Assembly (NCBI RefSeq): GCF_000455205.1
Contig: NZ_AUWQ01000001.1
Coordinates: 1-64,000 of the forward strand
Source: Mycobacterium sp. UM_CSW
Lineage (GTDB): Bacteria > Actinomycetota > Actinomycetes > Mycobacteriales > Mycobacteriaceae
Length of the DNA: 64,000 nt
Direction of reading: 5' to 3'
Shown here: piece by piece, positions 29,371 to 38,364 of the stretch
Position numbering within the stretch: position 1 is the stretch's first letter
How the letters are laid out: each line of letters begins with the position of its first letter
The notes under the pieces: generated by a model
Told to the model about the DNA's origin: nothing
The model's database searches: none
Seen by the model: only the letters and a program-made list of their open reading frames with translations
Translations under genes and position numbers: made by a program

Positions 29371-30150
29371 CTAGGCCCGCAGGCGCGAAAGCACCTGCTC
29401 ATGCAGCAGTCCGTTTGTCGCCACGGCGCTGCCCGCGTGCGGGCCCGCGGTCCCGTCCAGGCCGGTGAACGTTCCGCCCGCCTCGCGCACCAGGATGTCG
29501 AGCGCCGCCAGGTCCCACACCGACACCTCCGGTTCGGCGGCGATGTCGACCGCCCCCTCGGCGACCAGGCAGTAAGAGAGGAAGTCGCCGTAGGCCCGTA
29601 CCCGCCACACCGCATCGGTCAGGCCGACGAAGCGATCGCGCAGCCCGCGTTGCGCCCATCCCGACAGGCTGGAGAACGACAGGCTCGCCGAATCCAGTTG
29701 TGCCACTGAGGAAACGGACAGCGCTCGGGGGGGACCGCCGTCGACCGCGGCGAACGCGCCGCGCCCACGCGCCGCCCACCACCGGCGGTGCAGCGCCGGT
29801 GCACTCACGACGCCGACCGACGATATGCCGTCCTCGAGCAACGCGATCAGGCTGGCCCACACCGGCACCCCGCGCACGAAATTCTTGGTGCCGTCGATCG
29901 GATCGATGATCCACTGCCGCCCGCTGAAGGTGGCGGTTCCACCGAACTCCTCGCCGGCGACGTCGTCGTCCGGCCGTTCGCGCCCGAGCACGTCACGCAG
30001 TTCGGTTTCGACCGCGCGATCGGCGTCGGTGACCGGGGTCAGATCGGGTTTGGTGTCGACGCGCAGGTCAAGCGCCCCGAACCGCGCGGAGGTCAGCGCG
30101 TCGGCGTGATCGGCCAACGCGAGTGCCAGCGCCAGATCGTCGTCGGTCAT
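29371..30150 (-). CDS. hisN: HisN-type inositol-monophosphatase-family phosphatase
   Basis: IMPase-fold phosphatase, 259 residues, matching M. tuberculosis Rv3137 in length and context; this subgroup supplies histidinol-phosphate phosphatase (HisN). Seen: [10 protein letters not shown] with the metal Glu, [19 protein letters not shown] with the metal-binding DPIDGT motif, and the C-terminal [18 protein letters not shown] (WDxA). ATG at 30150, only 22 bp from the divergent next gene. General inositol or nucleotide monophosphatase activity is the alternative. Confidence 0.88.
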   Translation of the reverse strand: MTDDDLALALALADHADALTSARFGALDLRVDTKPDLTPVTDADRAVETELRDVLGRERPDDDVAGEEFGGTATFSGRQWIIDPIDGTKNFVRGVPVWASLIALLEDGISSVGVVSAPALHRRWWAARGRGAFAAVDGGPPRALSVSSVAQLDSASLSFSSLSGWAQRGLRDRFVGLTDAVWRVRAYGDFLSYCLVAEGAVDIAAEPEVSVWDLAALDILVREAGGTFTGLDGTAGPHAGSAVATNGLLHEQVLSRLRA

Positions 30151-30172
30151 TGAGCAGTCCTACCATGGCCGG
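30151..30172. promoter_or_regulatory. 22-bp divergent region with back-to-back leaderless promoters
   Basis: On the plus strand TACCAT (30161-30166) lies 6 nt before ATG 30173. On the minus strand TAGGAC lies 6 nt before ATG 30150. The two hexamers overlap in opposite directions, and the -35 regions would fall inside the opposite coding sequences. Neither gene has room for a Shine-Dalgarno leader. Confidence 0.5.
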
Positions 30173-30502
30173 ATGTGGGAATACGGTGTGCTGATTCTGC
30201 TCGTCGCGGTCCTGGGAGTGGCCCTTGCGCAGCGGTTCGCCCCGCGCGGCCCCCGCGGTGAGCTCGCGCACGGCACCCTCCTGGTGACGGGCGTCAGCCC
30301 GCGGCCGGACGCGACCGGCGAGCAGTACGTCACGGTCGCCGGCGTCATCAACGGACCCACGGTCAGCGAGCACGAGGTATATCAGCGCATGGCGGTCGAC
30401 GTCGACCACTGGCCGACCATGGGCCAGCTGCTCCCGGTGGTCTATTCGCCCACGAACCCCGACAACTGGCGGTTCGCTCCCGCCGAACCGCCGGCCGCGT
30501 AG
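30173..30502 (+). CDS. Small membrane-anchored protein of unknown function
   Basis: A 109-residue protein with one N-terminal hydrophobic helix (WEYGVLILLVAVLGVALAQ, residues 2-20), then a positively charged stretch and a beta-rich soluble part with VAGVINGPTVSEHEVYQ and LLPVVYSPTNPDNWRFAP. The last motif (YxPxNPxxWRF) is seen in mycobacterial proteins of this type. In M. tuberculosis a short gene sits at the same place beside PPE51. Orientation is probably helix in the membrane; function unknown. Confidence 0.75.
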   Translation: MWEYGVLILLVAVLGVALAQRFAPRGPRGELAHGTLLVTGVSPRPDATGEQYVTVAGVINGPTVSEHEVYQRMAVDVDHWPTMGQLLPVVYSPTNPDNWRFAPAEPPAA

Positions 30503-30505
30503 CGG

Positions 30506-31678
30506 TCACCCGCCCGCGGGCGGGCGCGTCATCACGGTGAGCCGGGTCCCGTAGCGCGGCAGGACGCCCGACGCCCGGGCCAACGTCCCCGCCGGCATCC
30601 CGGGAACACCCGGATAGCCGGAACCGGCCAGCTCGTCGGTGCCCGGAAGGGTGGTGAGGCCGGCGGGCTGCAGCGCCGAGACGCGGCTGGCCGACGGCAC
30701 CGACCAGCTGGCCGGCACCGACATCGGCCCGATCGCGTTGGCCCGCCCCATGCTCACCGTGATCGCGTTCGGTAATCCGCCGACCCCCGTCGCGGCGCCC
30801 TGCAATTGGCCGAGCCCTATCGGCCCGAGCGCGGGCGCGGGTGCCCCCAGGCCAGCGAGGTACGCCATATTCGCTTGGATGCCGAAGAGATTGGCTGTGT
30901 TACCGCTCAGCGACGCCGGGATCCCGGCCATGGTTCCGGTCCCGGAGATCGCCGTGTTCACGAGCTGGATGGAGTCGAGCACGCTGACGTTGTTCCAACT
31001 GGTGGGGCTGATTGGAATCGGGCTGAGATTCAGCAAGTTCTGCAGACCGTTGGAGATCTGCGTGCTAAACCCGAGCAGCGTGTCGTATAACTGCGACAGC
31101 GGGTCGCTGGCCGCCTGATTGGCCGCGGCGGTCTGCTCGTTCACGCCATCGGGGTTGGTGGTCTGCTGCGGGGCCGCAAAGGACGTCAATCGGGAAGCGG
31201 CCGCCGAGGTCGCGGCGTAGCCGTTCATCGCGGTGGCGTCCTGGGCCCACATCTCCGCGTACTGGGCCTCGGTGGCCGCGATCGCCGCGGTGTTCTGGCC
31301 GAAGAAGTTCGTCGCGATCAGCGCCTGTAGCTGCGCGCGGTTGACCGCGATCACCGGTGGGGGCACCGTCATGGCGAACGCCTGGTCAAACGCCGCGGCC
31401 GCCGCCCGCGCCTGCATCGCGGTCTGCTTGGTCTGCTGGGCGGTTATGGTCAGCCACTCGACGTAGGGAGTCGCCGCGGCGGTCATCGCTGCCGACGCCG
31501 GGCCGTGCCAGTGCAGCGTGGTCAGTGCCGAGAGCACCGAGCCATACGTTTCGGCCGTGGTGCCCAGTTCGGCGGACAGCGAGTCCCAACTTCCCGCCGC
31601 CGCCAAAAGCGACCCGGAACCCGGACCGCTGTACATCCTGGCGGAATTGAATTCGGGCGGAAAAAAGGCGTAATCCAT
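30506..31678 (-). CDS. PPE family protein, PPE51-like (PPE-SVP)
   Basis: PPE protein of 390 residues secreted by an ESX type VII system with a PE partner. Seen: Pro-Pro-Glu at residues 7-9 (FFPPEF), the WxG turn LHWHG at 55-59, the conserved helical bundle to about residue 180, and the SVP-class motif SVPASWSVPSAS in the C-terminal part. Length, N-terminus and location beside the HisN-type gene match Rv3136 (PPE51), implicated in outer-membrane uptake of small nutrients such as glucose and glycerol. No PE gene is next to it. Confidence 0.92.
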   Translation of the reverse strand: MDYAFFPPEFNSARMYSGPGSGSLLAAAGSWDSLSAELGTTAETYGSVLSALTTLHWHGPASAAMTAAATPYVEWLTITAQQTKQTAMQARAAAAAFDQAFAMTVPPPVIAVNRAQLQALIATNFFGQNTAAIAATEAQYAEMWAQDATAMNGYAATSAAASRLTSFAAPQQTTNPDGVNEQTAAANQAASDPLSQLYDTLLGFSTQISNGLQNLLNLSPIPISPTSWNNVSVLDSIQLVNTAISGTGTMAGIPASLSGNTANLFGIQANMAYLAGLGAPAPALGPIGLGQLQGAATGVGGLPNAITVSMGRANAIGPMSVPASWSVPSASRVSALQPAGLTTLPGTDELAGSGYPGVPGMPAGTLARASGVLPRYGTRLTVMTRPPAGG

Positions 31679-32078
31679 TGTCAGATCTCCCTTAAGGGTG
31701 TGCCGGGTGAACCGTGCCGAGCCCGAATCGGCACCTTTTCCGCCGCCGGCCCGTCGGCGGTGGTCATAAAAATGTAGGCGCCAGTCCGCGTTTCTACTGG
31801 AGTTTTAAGGCGAAAAGGCAAGTGGGTCATTGCGATAATGTGCGCCGGGTTTTGATACCTGAAAACGACCGAATTCGTTTATGGGGTCGGGCGCCCGCAG
31901 CGGAATCCGCGAAGCGATGCGGCATTGCGACGAAGGTGACCGTCTGCCCCGTCATCGATAGGGACCAATGGCCCCCATTTGTGAACCGAATGCCCCTGGG
32001 TTGCGGCGGTCTCCGCTCAATAGCGTTGGGTGGGACGAATCCGTGATTTGTCCCCTCTGATCAGCACAGGAGACCGCG
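31679..32078. other. 400-bp intergenic region between PPE51-like and universal-stress genes
   Basis: Apart from the SD of the PPE gene (minus strand, GGGAG) and the SD AGGAG before the stress gene at 32079, it holds a DosR-box-like site at 31961-31975. The base composition is lower in GC around 31760-31890 than in the coding regions. Short open frames across it show no plausible protein. I see no RNA gene. Confidence 0.6.
31961..31975 (+). promoter_or_regulatory. DosR/DevR-box-like site
   Basis: GGGACCAATGGCCCC matches the core of the dormancy-regulon box (GGGAC-N4-GGnCC type) and lies about 104 bp upstream of the universal-stress gene. The orthologous Rv3134c promoter in M. tuberculosis carries DevR boxes. 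This is a single clear copy; I did not find a second strong one. Confidence 0.5.
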
Positions 32079-32870
32079 ATGCTTCAGCCAGCCCCGACGG
32101 TCGTCGTTGGTGTCGACGGGTCGAAAACGGCCACCGATGCGGCGCGCTGGGCGGTCGACGAGGCGGTCAGCCGAGACATACCGCTGCGGTTGGTGTATGT
32201 GGTCGCGCCGCCGGATTCTCCACCACGCTGGGCCCATGACGGCCGACTGGCCGCGGCCCGCGCCGTGTTGCACGACGCTCGTCGGGCGGTCGAGGCGACC
32301 GGGCAACAGGTGAAGATCGAAGCTGAAATCCTTTGGGGCAGCCCGCTTGCCAAGCTAACCGAAGAGTCGAGGTCGGCGGCGATGATCTGTGTCGGATCCG
32401 TCGGACTGCGTCATGCGGCCCGTGGGGCCGGGTCCCTGTCGGCGAGCCTGGCCGCGTCGGCCCTCTGTCCGGTAGCCGTCATCCGCCGCCCGGCGGGCAG
32501 GCCGGCAACCGCCAAGCTCGACCGCGTCATCGTGCAGGCGGACAACGCGGTGGCGCTGCGCCATGCCTTCGAGGAGGCGATGCTGCGCCACGCGCCGGTG
32601 CTGGCGATCGCGGTGGCCGCGGGGGACGACGATGCCGACACGAAATGTTCGGCCGGAGCCCAACTGAGGCGGCGGATTGCGCGGTGGACTCGCTTGTATC
32701 CCGGCGTGCCCGTCGAATCCGCCGTCGTGCGCGGGTCGGTCGATCAATACCTGGCCGCCGACGGGGAGCGGGATCAGCTGTTCGTCACCGACGCGCGCAC
32801 CTGTTTCGACCTGTGCGGCGCGCATCACCCGGGAACCTCCGTTCTCGCCGCGCGTTCGAGCAACTTGTAG
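32079..32870 (+). CDS. Universal stress protein, Rv3134c-like (two USP domains)
   Basis: Tandem USP protein, 263 residues. The first domain starts [19 protein letters not shown] and has the ATP-loop-like [18 protein letters not shown] (residues ~108-125). The second domain (from [16 protein letters not shown]) lacks a clear glycine loop, ending in [17 protein letters not shown]. Length and gene order match Rv3134c, the first gene of the hypoxia-responsive Rv3134c-devR-devS operon. SD AGGAG precedes the ATG. DevR follows after 10 nt. Confidence 0.9.
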   Translation: MLQPAPTVVVGVDGSKTATDAARWAVDEAVSRDIPLRLVYVVAPPDSPPRWAHDGRLAAARAVLHDARRAVEATGQQVKIEAEILWGSPLAKLTEESRSAAMICVGSVGLRHAARGAGSLSASLAASALCPVAVIRRPAGRPATAKLDRVIVQADNAVALRHAFEEAMLRHAPVLAIAVAAGDDDADTKCSAGAQLRRRIARWTRLYPGVPVESAVVRGSVDQYLAADGERDQLFVTDARTCFDLCGAHHPGTSVLAARSSNL

Positions 32871-32880
32871 AGGCTTACGG

Positions 32881-33531
32881 GTGGGGACTCGGTTGGGCTC
32901 CGGAGGAGCGGCGTTAAGAGTATTTCTGGTCGACGATCACGAGGCGGTGCGGCGCGGCCTGGTCGATTTGCTTTGTGCGGACCCCGAACTCGACTGCGTC
33001 GGCGAGGCCGGATCCTTCGCCGAGGCGATGAACAAGATTCCCGCGGTCGGCCCCGACGTCGCGGTGCTCGACGACTGGTTGCCCGACGGCAACGGCATCG
33101 AGCTATGCCGAGAACTGTTGTCCTGCATGCTGGAGCTGCGCTGCCTGATCCTGACGTCGTTCACCTCCGACGAGGCGATGCTGAACGCGATCCTGGCCGG
33201 TGCCAGCGGCTATGTCGTCAAAGACGTCAAGGGAATGGAATTGGCCTGCGCCATCAAGGATGTGGGCGCGGGCCGGTCGCTGCTCGACACTCATGCCGCG
33301 GCGGCATTGATGACGAGACTGTGGTGGACCATCGAGAACAGCGACGAACTGTGGGCCTTCAACGAGCGGGAGCGAACGTTGCTCGGATTGCTCGGCGACG
33401 GCCTGACCAACCGGCAAATCGCCGACCGGACGCTGCTTGGCGAAGACGTCGTGAAAAACCACGTGTCGCGCCTGCTGGTCAAACTGGGGGTGTCCCGCCA
33501 GCCCAATCGGGCGTACCGCCAATGGTTTTGA
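32881..33531 (+). CDS. devR: Divergent, possibly decaying DevR/DosR response regulator, no devS partner
   Basis: NarL-family response regulator. The receiver is well kept: VFLVDDH, phospho-acceptor Asp64 (LDDWLPDG; equivalent of Asp54), TSFTSDE and YVVKDVKG. The output domain is altered: the recognition helix reads [13 protein letters not shown], with Asp where M. tuberculosis DevR has DNA-contacting Lys179. The last helix is replaced by [14 protein letters not shown], about 11 residues shorter and without the C-terminal threonines. The expected start codon (aligned to Met1) reads GCG; the nearest usable starts are GTG 32881, chosen for AGAGG 7 nt upstream, and TTG 32893. No sensor kinase follows. 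Confidence 0.75.
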   Translation: MGTRLGSGGAALRVFLVDDHEAVRRGLVDLLCADPELDCVGEAGSFAEAMNKIPAVGPDVAVLDDWLPDGNGIELCRELLSCMLELRCLILTSFTSDEAMLNAILAGASGYVVKDVKGMELACAIKDVGAGRSLLDTHAAAALMTRLWWTIENSDELWAFNERERTLLGLLGDGLTNRQIADRTLLGEDVVKNHVSRLLVKLGVSRQPNRAYRQWF

Positions 33532-33540
33532 GGTGCCGGG

Positions 33541-34911
33541 TCAGCCGTGGCTGATTCGTAGCATCTCGGCCACGCTCGGCAGCTTGACCCGGGGACGCCC
33601 GTGCGGCTCGCCGGCCGCTCGCTCGTGGCGATCGATGACCTCCCAGTGGGCCGACGTCACGACCTTCGGCTGCCGGGACTCCAGCCACTCGGCCAGCTTG
33701 TCGGCGTGGTCGTCGGGAAACTCCGCGAGCGCGCCCTGTTGTTTCGAGCCGGCCAGGTCGTTCAGCAGCGTGTCGACGGTGTCTTGGGAGTCCTTCTTAT
33801 TGGTACCGATCACACCGGTCGGCCCGCGCTTGATCCACCCGACGACGTACTCGTTGCGGCTGCCGTGCACGCGGCCGTCGGTGTTGGGGATGGTTGCGCT
33901 CTTGTCATCGAAAGGCAGCCCGGCCGTGGGCATTCCGCGGTATCCGACGGACCGCACCACCAACTGGGCCGGCAGTTCCTCTCGCTCGCCGGTGTCCTTG
34001 GCCGATACCCACCCGCTCTCATCGGTGACCAGTTCGTTGCGGCCCAACACGATGCTCTCGACCTTGCCGTCGCCCTTGATCTCGATCGGCGAAGTCAGGA
34101 AGCGGAAGACTATTCGGCGGTGGCCGGGGCGCGGCGCCCGCGCGGCGTAGTCGCGCAACACCTTGATGTTCTGTTTGGTCGTCTTGCCCGCCGCGGCCGC
34201 GTCCTCGTCGCTGATGCCCTCCAGCTGCGCCGGGTCAACGATCACGTCGACCCCCTCCAGATCCGCCAACTCGCGGAGCTCCAGCGTGGTGAACGCCGTC
34301 TGCAGCGGCCCGCGCCGGCCGACGACCACCACCTCCTCGACGCCGCACGGGCGCAGCGACTCCAGGGCGTGGTCGGCGATGTCGGTGCGGGCGAGCTCGT
34401 CAGGGTCGGTCACCAGGATGCGGGCGACGTCCAGCGCGACGTTGCCGTTGCCGATGACCACCGCCCGGGCGCCCGACAGGTCAGGGGTCGACGCCTCGAA
34501 GTGCGGGTGCGCGTTGTACCAGCCGACGAATTCGACGGCGGCCATGCTGCCCGGCAGGTCCTCGCCGGGGATCTTCAATGACCGATCCGATTGCGCCCCG
34601 ATGGCGTAGATCACCGCGTGGTAGCGCTCGGCGAGTTCGGCGGCGCTCACGTGCTCACCGACCACCACATTGCCGAAGAAGCGAAGGCGGGGGTCTTCGG
34701 CGGTCTTCTCGAATTGCTTGCTGATCGACTTGATCTTCGGGTGGTCGGGCGCGACGCCGGAGCGGACCAGACCCCAGGGCGTCGGCAGCATCTCGAGGAT
34801 GTCGATCGCCACGTCGATGTCCTCCGACGCGTCGGCCGCCTTGAGCAACGATGCCGCGGCGAAGAAACCCGACGGCCCGGAGCCAACAATCGCGACGTGA
34901 TATAAGCGCAT
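33541..34911 (-). CDS. fprA: NADPH-ferredoxin reductase FprA
   Basis: Adrenodoxin-reductase-type flavoenzyme, 456 residues, passing electrons from NADPH to ferredoxins that serve P450s and other partners. Seen: FAD-binding VAIVGSGPSGFFAAASLL (residues ~6-23), PTPWGLVRSGVAPDHPKIK, the NADPH-binding VIGNGNVALDVARIL, and the C-terminal VVGWIKRGPTGVIGTNKKDS. The length equals M. tuberculosis FprA (Rv3106). It converges on the devR gene with a 9-bp gap and diverges from prfB. Confidence 0.95.
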   Translation of the reverse strand: MRLYHVAIVGSGPSGFFAAASLLKAADASEDIDVAIDILEMLPTPWGLVRSGVAPDHPKIKSISKQFEKTAEDPRLRFFGNVVVGEHVSAAELAERYHAVIYAIGAQSDRSLKIPGEDLPGSMAAVEFVGWYNAHPHFEASTPDLSGARAVVIGNGNVALDVARILVTDPDELARTDIADHALESLRPCGVEEVVVVGRRGPLQTAFTTLELRELADLEGVDVIVDPAQLEGISDEDAAAAGKTTKQNIKVLRDYAARAPRPGHRRIVFRFLTSPIEIKGDGKVESIVLGRNELVTDESGWVSAKDTGEREELPAQLVVRSVGYRGMPTAGLPFDDKSATIPNTDGRVHGSRNEYVVGWIKRGPTGVIGTNKKDSQDTVDTLLNDLAGSKQQGALAEFPDDHADKLAEWLESRQPKVVTSAHWEVIDRHERAAGEPHGRPRVKLPSVAEMLRISHG

Positions 34912-35037
34912 CCTCGAGCCTTCTACTCGTGCCGGGCCGTGCGCGAGGGGGTTGAGCGTCGCGGTCCGGGCTGCACATACGGGTCACCTGATGCTAAACG
35001 CTGCGGCCCGGACGACGAGCTGAGCATTCGTCGCCGG

Positions 35038-35043
35038 TAACGT
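35038..35043 (+). promoter_or_regulatory. -10 box TAACGT upstream of prfB
   Basis: TAACGT is followed by 8 nt and then the GTG start of prfB at 35052; no Shine-Dalgarno is present, pointing to a leaderless or very short leader transcript. Confidence 0.4.
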
Positions 35044-35051
35044 GGGCGGCT

Positions 35052-36170
35052 GTGGAACCCGACCGTCAAGCCGACATTGCCGCCCTTGACTCCACCCTGA
35101 CCACGGTGGAGCGGGTGCTCGACGTCGACGGTCTGCGCAGCCGCATCGAGAAGCTCGAGCACGAGGCGTCCGATCCCAAATTGTGGGACGACCAGAGCAA
35201 CGCACAGCGGGTGACCAGCCAGTTGTCCCACGCGCAGGGCGAGCTGCGCCGCATCGAAGAGCTGCGCCAGCGCCTCGACGATCTTCCGGTGATGTACGAG
35301 CTGGCGGCAGAAGAAGGGGATGCCGCCAGCGGCATCGACGCGCTCGCCGAGGCCGACGCCGAACTCAAAGCGCTGCGCGCCGATATAGAGGCCGCCGAGG
35401 TGCGCACGCTGTTGTCGGGCGAGTACGACGAGCGCGAGGCGCTGGTAACCATTCGCTCGGGCGCCGGTGGCGTGGACGCGGCCGACTGGGCCGAGATGCT
35501 GATGCGGATGTACATCCGCTGGGCCGAGCAACACAAGTACGGCGTCGAGGTGTTCGACACCTCCTACGCCGAAGAGGCCGGGATCAAGAGCGCCACGTTC
35601 GCGGTGCACGCGCCGTACGCCTACGGCACGCTGTCCGTCGAACAGGGCACGCACCGGCTGGTGCGGATCAGCCCGTTCGACAACCAGAGCCGGCGCCAGA
35701 CTTCCTTCGCCGAAGTCGAGGTGCTTCCGGTGGTGGAGACCACCGACCACATCGACATCCCCGACGGGGACGTGCGAGTGGACGTCTATCGCTCCAGCGG
35801 TCCGGGCGGTCAGTCGGTGAACACCACCGACTCGGCGGTTCGTTTAACCCACATCCCAACGGGTATCGTCGTGACTTGCCAGAACGAAAAATCGCAACTG
35901 CAGAACAAGGTCTCGGCAATGCGAGTGCTTCAGGCAAAGTTATTGGAGCGCAAGCGATCAGAAGAGCGCGCTGAGCTGGACGCGTTGAAGGGTGAGGGCG
36001 GCAGCTCCTGGGGTAACCAGATGCGCTCCTACGTACTGCACCCGTATCAGATGGTCAAGGATCTGCGTACCGAGTACGAGGTGGGCAATCCGGCCGCCGT
36101 CCTGGACGGAGACATCGACGGGTTCCTGGAAGCGGGAATCCGGTGGCGCAACCGAAAAGATGACGACTAA
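35052..36170 (+). CDS. prfB: Peptide chain release factor 2
   Basis: Class I release factor recognising UAA and UGA, 372 residues. Seen: the stop-codon tripeptide SPF in [14 protein letters not shown], and the peptidyl-hydrolysis loop [16 protein letters not shown] with GGQ at 252-254. The reading frame is continuous from GTG 35052, so the programmed +1 frameshift used by many bacteria is absent, as expected in actinobacteria. It begins a run of co-directional genes to smpB; the next ATG (36160) lies inside its last codons. Confidence 0.96.
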   Translation: MEPDRQADIAALDSTLTTVERVLDVDGLRSRIEKLEHEASDPKLWDDQSNAQRVTSQLSHAQGELRRIEELRQRLDDLPVMYELAAEEGDAASGIDALAEADAELKALRADIEAAEVRTLLSGEYDEREALVTIRSGAGGVDAADWAEMLMRMYIRWAEQHKYGVEVFDTSYAEEAGIKSATFAVHAPYAYGTLSVEQGTHRLVRISPFDNQSRRQTSFAEVEVLPVVETTDHIDIPDGDVRVDVYRSSGPGGQSVNTTDSAVRLTHIPTGIVVTCQNEKSQLQNKVSAMRVLQAKLLERKRSEERAELDALKGEGGSSWGNQMRSYVLHPYQMVKDLRTEYEVGNPAAVLDGDIDGFLEAGIRWRNRKDDD

Positions 36171-37155
36171 CACCACTGTTCATGCATCGACCGCTTCGAT
36201 AAACGCGCTGGGCTGGCACGACTTCTGGCGCGGCGAAGCCGGCCAATGGATCATCACCCGCGGCCTGCGCATCGTCATGGTGCTGATCGCGGCCATGCTG
36301 ATGGCCCGCTTCGTCAACTGGGTGGCGCAGCAGGTGACGCGCCAGCTCACCGAGGGCTTCGCCGAAAGCGACGCGCTGGTGCGCTCGGAGACGTCCAAGC
36401 ACCGCCAGGCGGTGGCGTCGGTGATCTCCTGGGTGTCCGTCGTCATCATCGGCATCTGGGTAATGATGCAGATCGCCAGCATCCTGCAGTTTTCGGTGGG
36501 CGGACTCATCGCACCCGCCACCGTGGTCGGCGCCGCGCTGGGCTTCGGCGCCCAGCAGCTGGTCAGGGACCTGCTTTCCGGCTTTTTCATCCTGGTGGAG
36601 AAGCAGTACGGGTTCGGCGACCTGGTCACCCTCACCGTTGTCTCCTCGACGGAAGCCACCGGCACGGTCGAGAACGTCACGCTGCGCGTCACCCGCCTGC
36701 GTTCACCGGACGGCGAGGTGCTGACCATTCCCAACGGGCAGATCGTCAAGGTGGTCAATCTGTCGAAGGATTGGGCGCGCGCCGTGGTGGACATCCCGGT
36801 GTCGACCAGCGCCGACCTGAACCGGGTCTACGAGGTCTTGCACCAGGAATGCGACCGCGCCATGGAGAACCCGGTCCTCGGGGAATTGCTGTTGGATCCG
36901 CCGACCGTGATGGGCGTGGAAAGCATCCAGGTCGACACCGTCACCCTGCGCGTGGTGGCCCGCACCCTGCCAGGCAAACAGTTCGAGGTAGGCCGCCAGC
37001 TGCGTGTCATGGTCATTCGGGCACTGGCCCGCGTCGGCATCGTGACCGCGGCCGACGCGACGGTGGGCCTGGTCGAAGACCCGTCCGTCCCGGCCGCCGA
37101 AGCCGCCGAAGGGTCGGCCGATGGCAAAGTCGAAGACGCGGTGCAGCGGCGGTGA
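36160..37155 (+). CDS. MscS-family mechanosensitive channel (Rv3104c-like)
   Basis: Small-conductance mechanosensitive channel homologue, 331 residues. Three membrane segments occur in the first ~150 residues ([33 protein letters not shown]; the pore helix [34 protein letters not shown], rich in Gly/Ala as in MscS TM3). A soluble beta domain follows with [27 protein letters not shown] 36160 overlaps prfB out of frame by 11 nt. It releases solutes during osmotic downshock by family role. Confidence 0.9.
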   Translation: MTTNTTVHASTASINALGWHDFWRGEAGQWIITRGLRIVMVLIAAMLMARFVNWVAQQVTRQLTEGFAESDALVRSETSKHRQAVASVISWVSVVIIGIWVMMQIASILQFSVGGLIAPATVVGAALGFGAQQLVRDLLSGFFILVEKQYGFGDLVTLTVVSSTEATGTVENVTLRVTRLRSPDGEVLTIPNGQIVKVVNLSKDWARAVVDIPVSTSADLNRVYEVLHQECDRAMENPVLGELLLDPPTVMGVESIQVDTVTLRVVARTLPGKQFEVGRQLRVMVIRALARVGIVTAADATVGLVEDPSVPAAEAAEGSADGKVEDAVQRR

Positions 37156-37631
37156 AGTTGACCCTCAGCATCTTCGAGAAGCGCAGCGAGGAAAAGCAAC
37201 GACGACGCTGGAGCCACCTGTTCGGCGGCCGCATGCGCACGTCCACGCTGGTGCTGATCATCGCGTTCTTGGCGGTGTGGTGGGTCTACGACACCTACCG
37301 TCCGGAAGCGACCCCCAAGCCCCCGGCCCCGCAGGTGGTGCCGCCGGGCTTCGTGCCCGACCCCAACTACACCTGGGTCCCGCGCAGCCGCGTGCAGCAG
37401 CCGCCGGCCACCGTGACGGTCACGCCGACGCCGACCACGACCCCAAGCACCACCACGCCCCCGCCCGTCACGACGACGACCACCACGCCGCCGCCATTCC
37501 AGTTGCCCACGCCGCCGTGCCTGCTGCCGCCGCCCTTCTGCCCGCCCAGCACCAGCCCGACCCCGACGCCGTCGCAGCTACCCCAGCCCGGGCCCGGTCC
37601 GGTGCCGAGTTCCCCGCCGCCGGCCAGCTGA
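37152..37631 (+). CDS. Proline/threonine-rich membrane protein (Rv3103c-like)
   Basis: A 159-residue protein: a basic N-terminus with [19 protein letters not shown], one membrane helix ([18 protein letters not shown], ~30-48), then an extracytoplasmic tail that is almost entirely Pro and Thr (residues ~85-159, with poly-Thr-Pro runs). GTG at 37152 overlaps the channel stop (GTGA). The same gene order (mscS, Pro-rich protein, ftsE) exists in M. tuberculosis. The tail could span the cell wall; function unknown. Confidence 0.85.
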   Translation: MKLTLSIFEKRSEEKQRRRWSHLFGGRMRTSTLVLIIAFLAVWWVYDTYRPEATPKPPAPQVVPPGFVPDPNYTWVPRSRVQQPPATVTVTPTPTTTPSTTTPPPVTTTTTTPPPFQLPTPPCLLPPPFCPPSTSPTPTPSQLPQPGPGPVPSSPPPAS

Positions 37632-37657
37632 CTTGGTTCGCCAGCGAAATTCACGGC

Positions 37658-37663
37658 TACACT
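37658..37663 (+). promoter_or_regulatory. -10 box TACACT upstream of ftsE
   Basis: TACACT is followed by 8 nt and GTG-ATG (37672/37675), both in the ftsE frame. This suggests a leaderless internal promoter giving ftsEX independent expression from the upstream genes. Confidence 0.4.
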
Positions 37664-37674
37664 GGCGTGCCGTG

Positions 37675-38364
37675 ATGATCACCCTTGACAACGTCAGCAA
37701 GAAGTACAAAGCGTCGGCTCGTCCGGCGCTGGACGACATCAACGTCAAAATCGACAAGGGTGAATTCGTCTTCCTGATCGGCCCTTCGGGGTCGGGCAAG
37801 TCGACGTTCATGCGGCTTCTGCTGGCCGAGGAGAGCCCGAACACCGGTGACATCCGGGTATCGAAGTTTCACGTGAACAAGCTCCCCGGACGCCACGTAC
37901 CGAAGCTGCGTCAGGTCATCGGCTGCGTATTTCAGGATTTCCGGCTGTTGCAGCAAAAGACCGTGTACGAAAACGTCGCTTTCGCGCTGGAGGTCATCGG
38001 CAAGCGCCGGGAGGCGATCAACCGGACGGTGCCCGAGGTGCTGGAGACGGTCGGGCTGTCCGGAAAGGCCAACCGGCTGCCGGGCGAGTTGTCCGGCGGC
38101 GAGCAGCAGCGGGTCGCCATCGCCCGCGCGTTCGTCAACCGCCCGCTGGTGCTGCTGGCCGACGAGCCGACCGGCAACCTCGACCCGGACACCAGTAAGG
38201 ACATCATGGATTTGTTGGAGCGGATCAACCGCACGGGCACCACGGTGCTCATGGCGACGCACGACCACCACATCGTCGACTCCATGCGGCAGCGGGTAGT
38301 CGAGCTGTCGCTGGGCCGGCTGGTTCGCGACGAGCAGCGCGGCGTCTACGGGATGGATCGCTAA
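37675..38364 (+). CDS. ftsE: Cell division ATP-binding protein FtsE
   Basis: ABC ATPase of the FtsEX complex, which controls septal peptidoglycan hydrolases, 229 residues as in M. tuberculosis. Seen: Walker [10 protein letters not shown] (36-44), Q-loop VFQDFRLL, signature LSGGEQQR (139-146), Walker [12 protein letters not shown], and switch His196 in MATHDHH. ATG at 37675 gives the family N-terminus [12 protein letters not shown]; the in-frame GTG at 37672 is an alternative start. Confidence 0.96.
   Translation: MITLDNVSKKYKASARPALDDINVKIDKGEFVFLIGPSGSGKSTFMRLLLAEESPNTGDIRVSKFHVNKLPGRHVPKLRQVIGCVFQDFRLLQQKTVYENVAFALEVIGKRREAINRTVPEVLETVGLSGKANRLPGELSGGEQQRVAIARAFVNRPLVLLADEPTGNLDPDTSKDIMDLLERINRTGTTVLMATHDHHIVDSMRQRVVELSLGRLVRDEQRGVYGMDR

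Noticed and set aside
31714-32046. Open frame of 110 codons in the PPE51-stress gene interval
   Set aside because: No start signal or plausible protein; it overlaps the DosR-box promoter region.
35052-35200. Programmed frameshift in prfB
   Set aside because: The frame is continuous and no in-frame TGA with upstream SD is present.
37380-37630. Repetitive CCG/ACC-rich stretch that looked like a simple-sequence repeat
   Set aside because: It encodes the Pro/Thr tail of the Rv3103c-like protein, a known feature of this gene.
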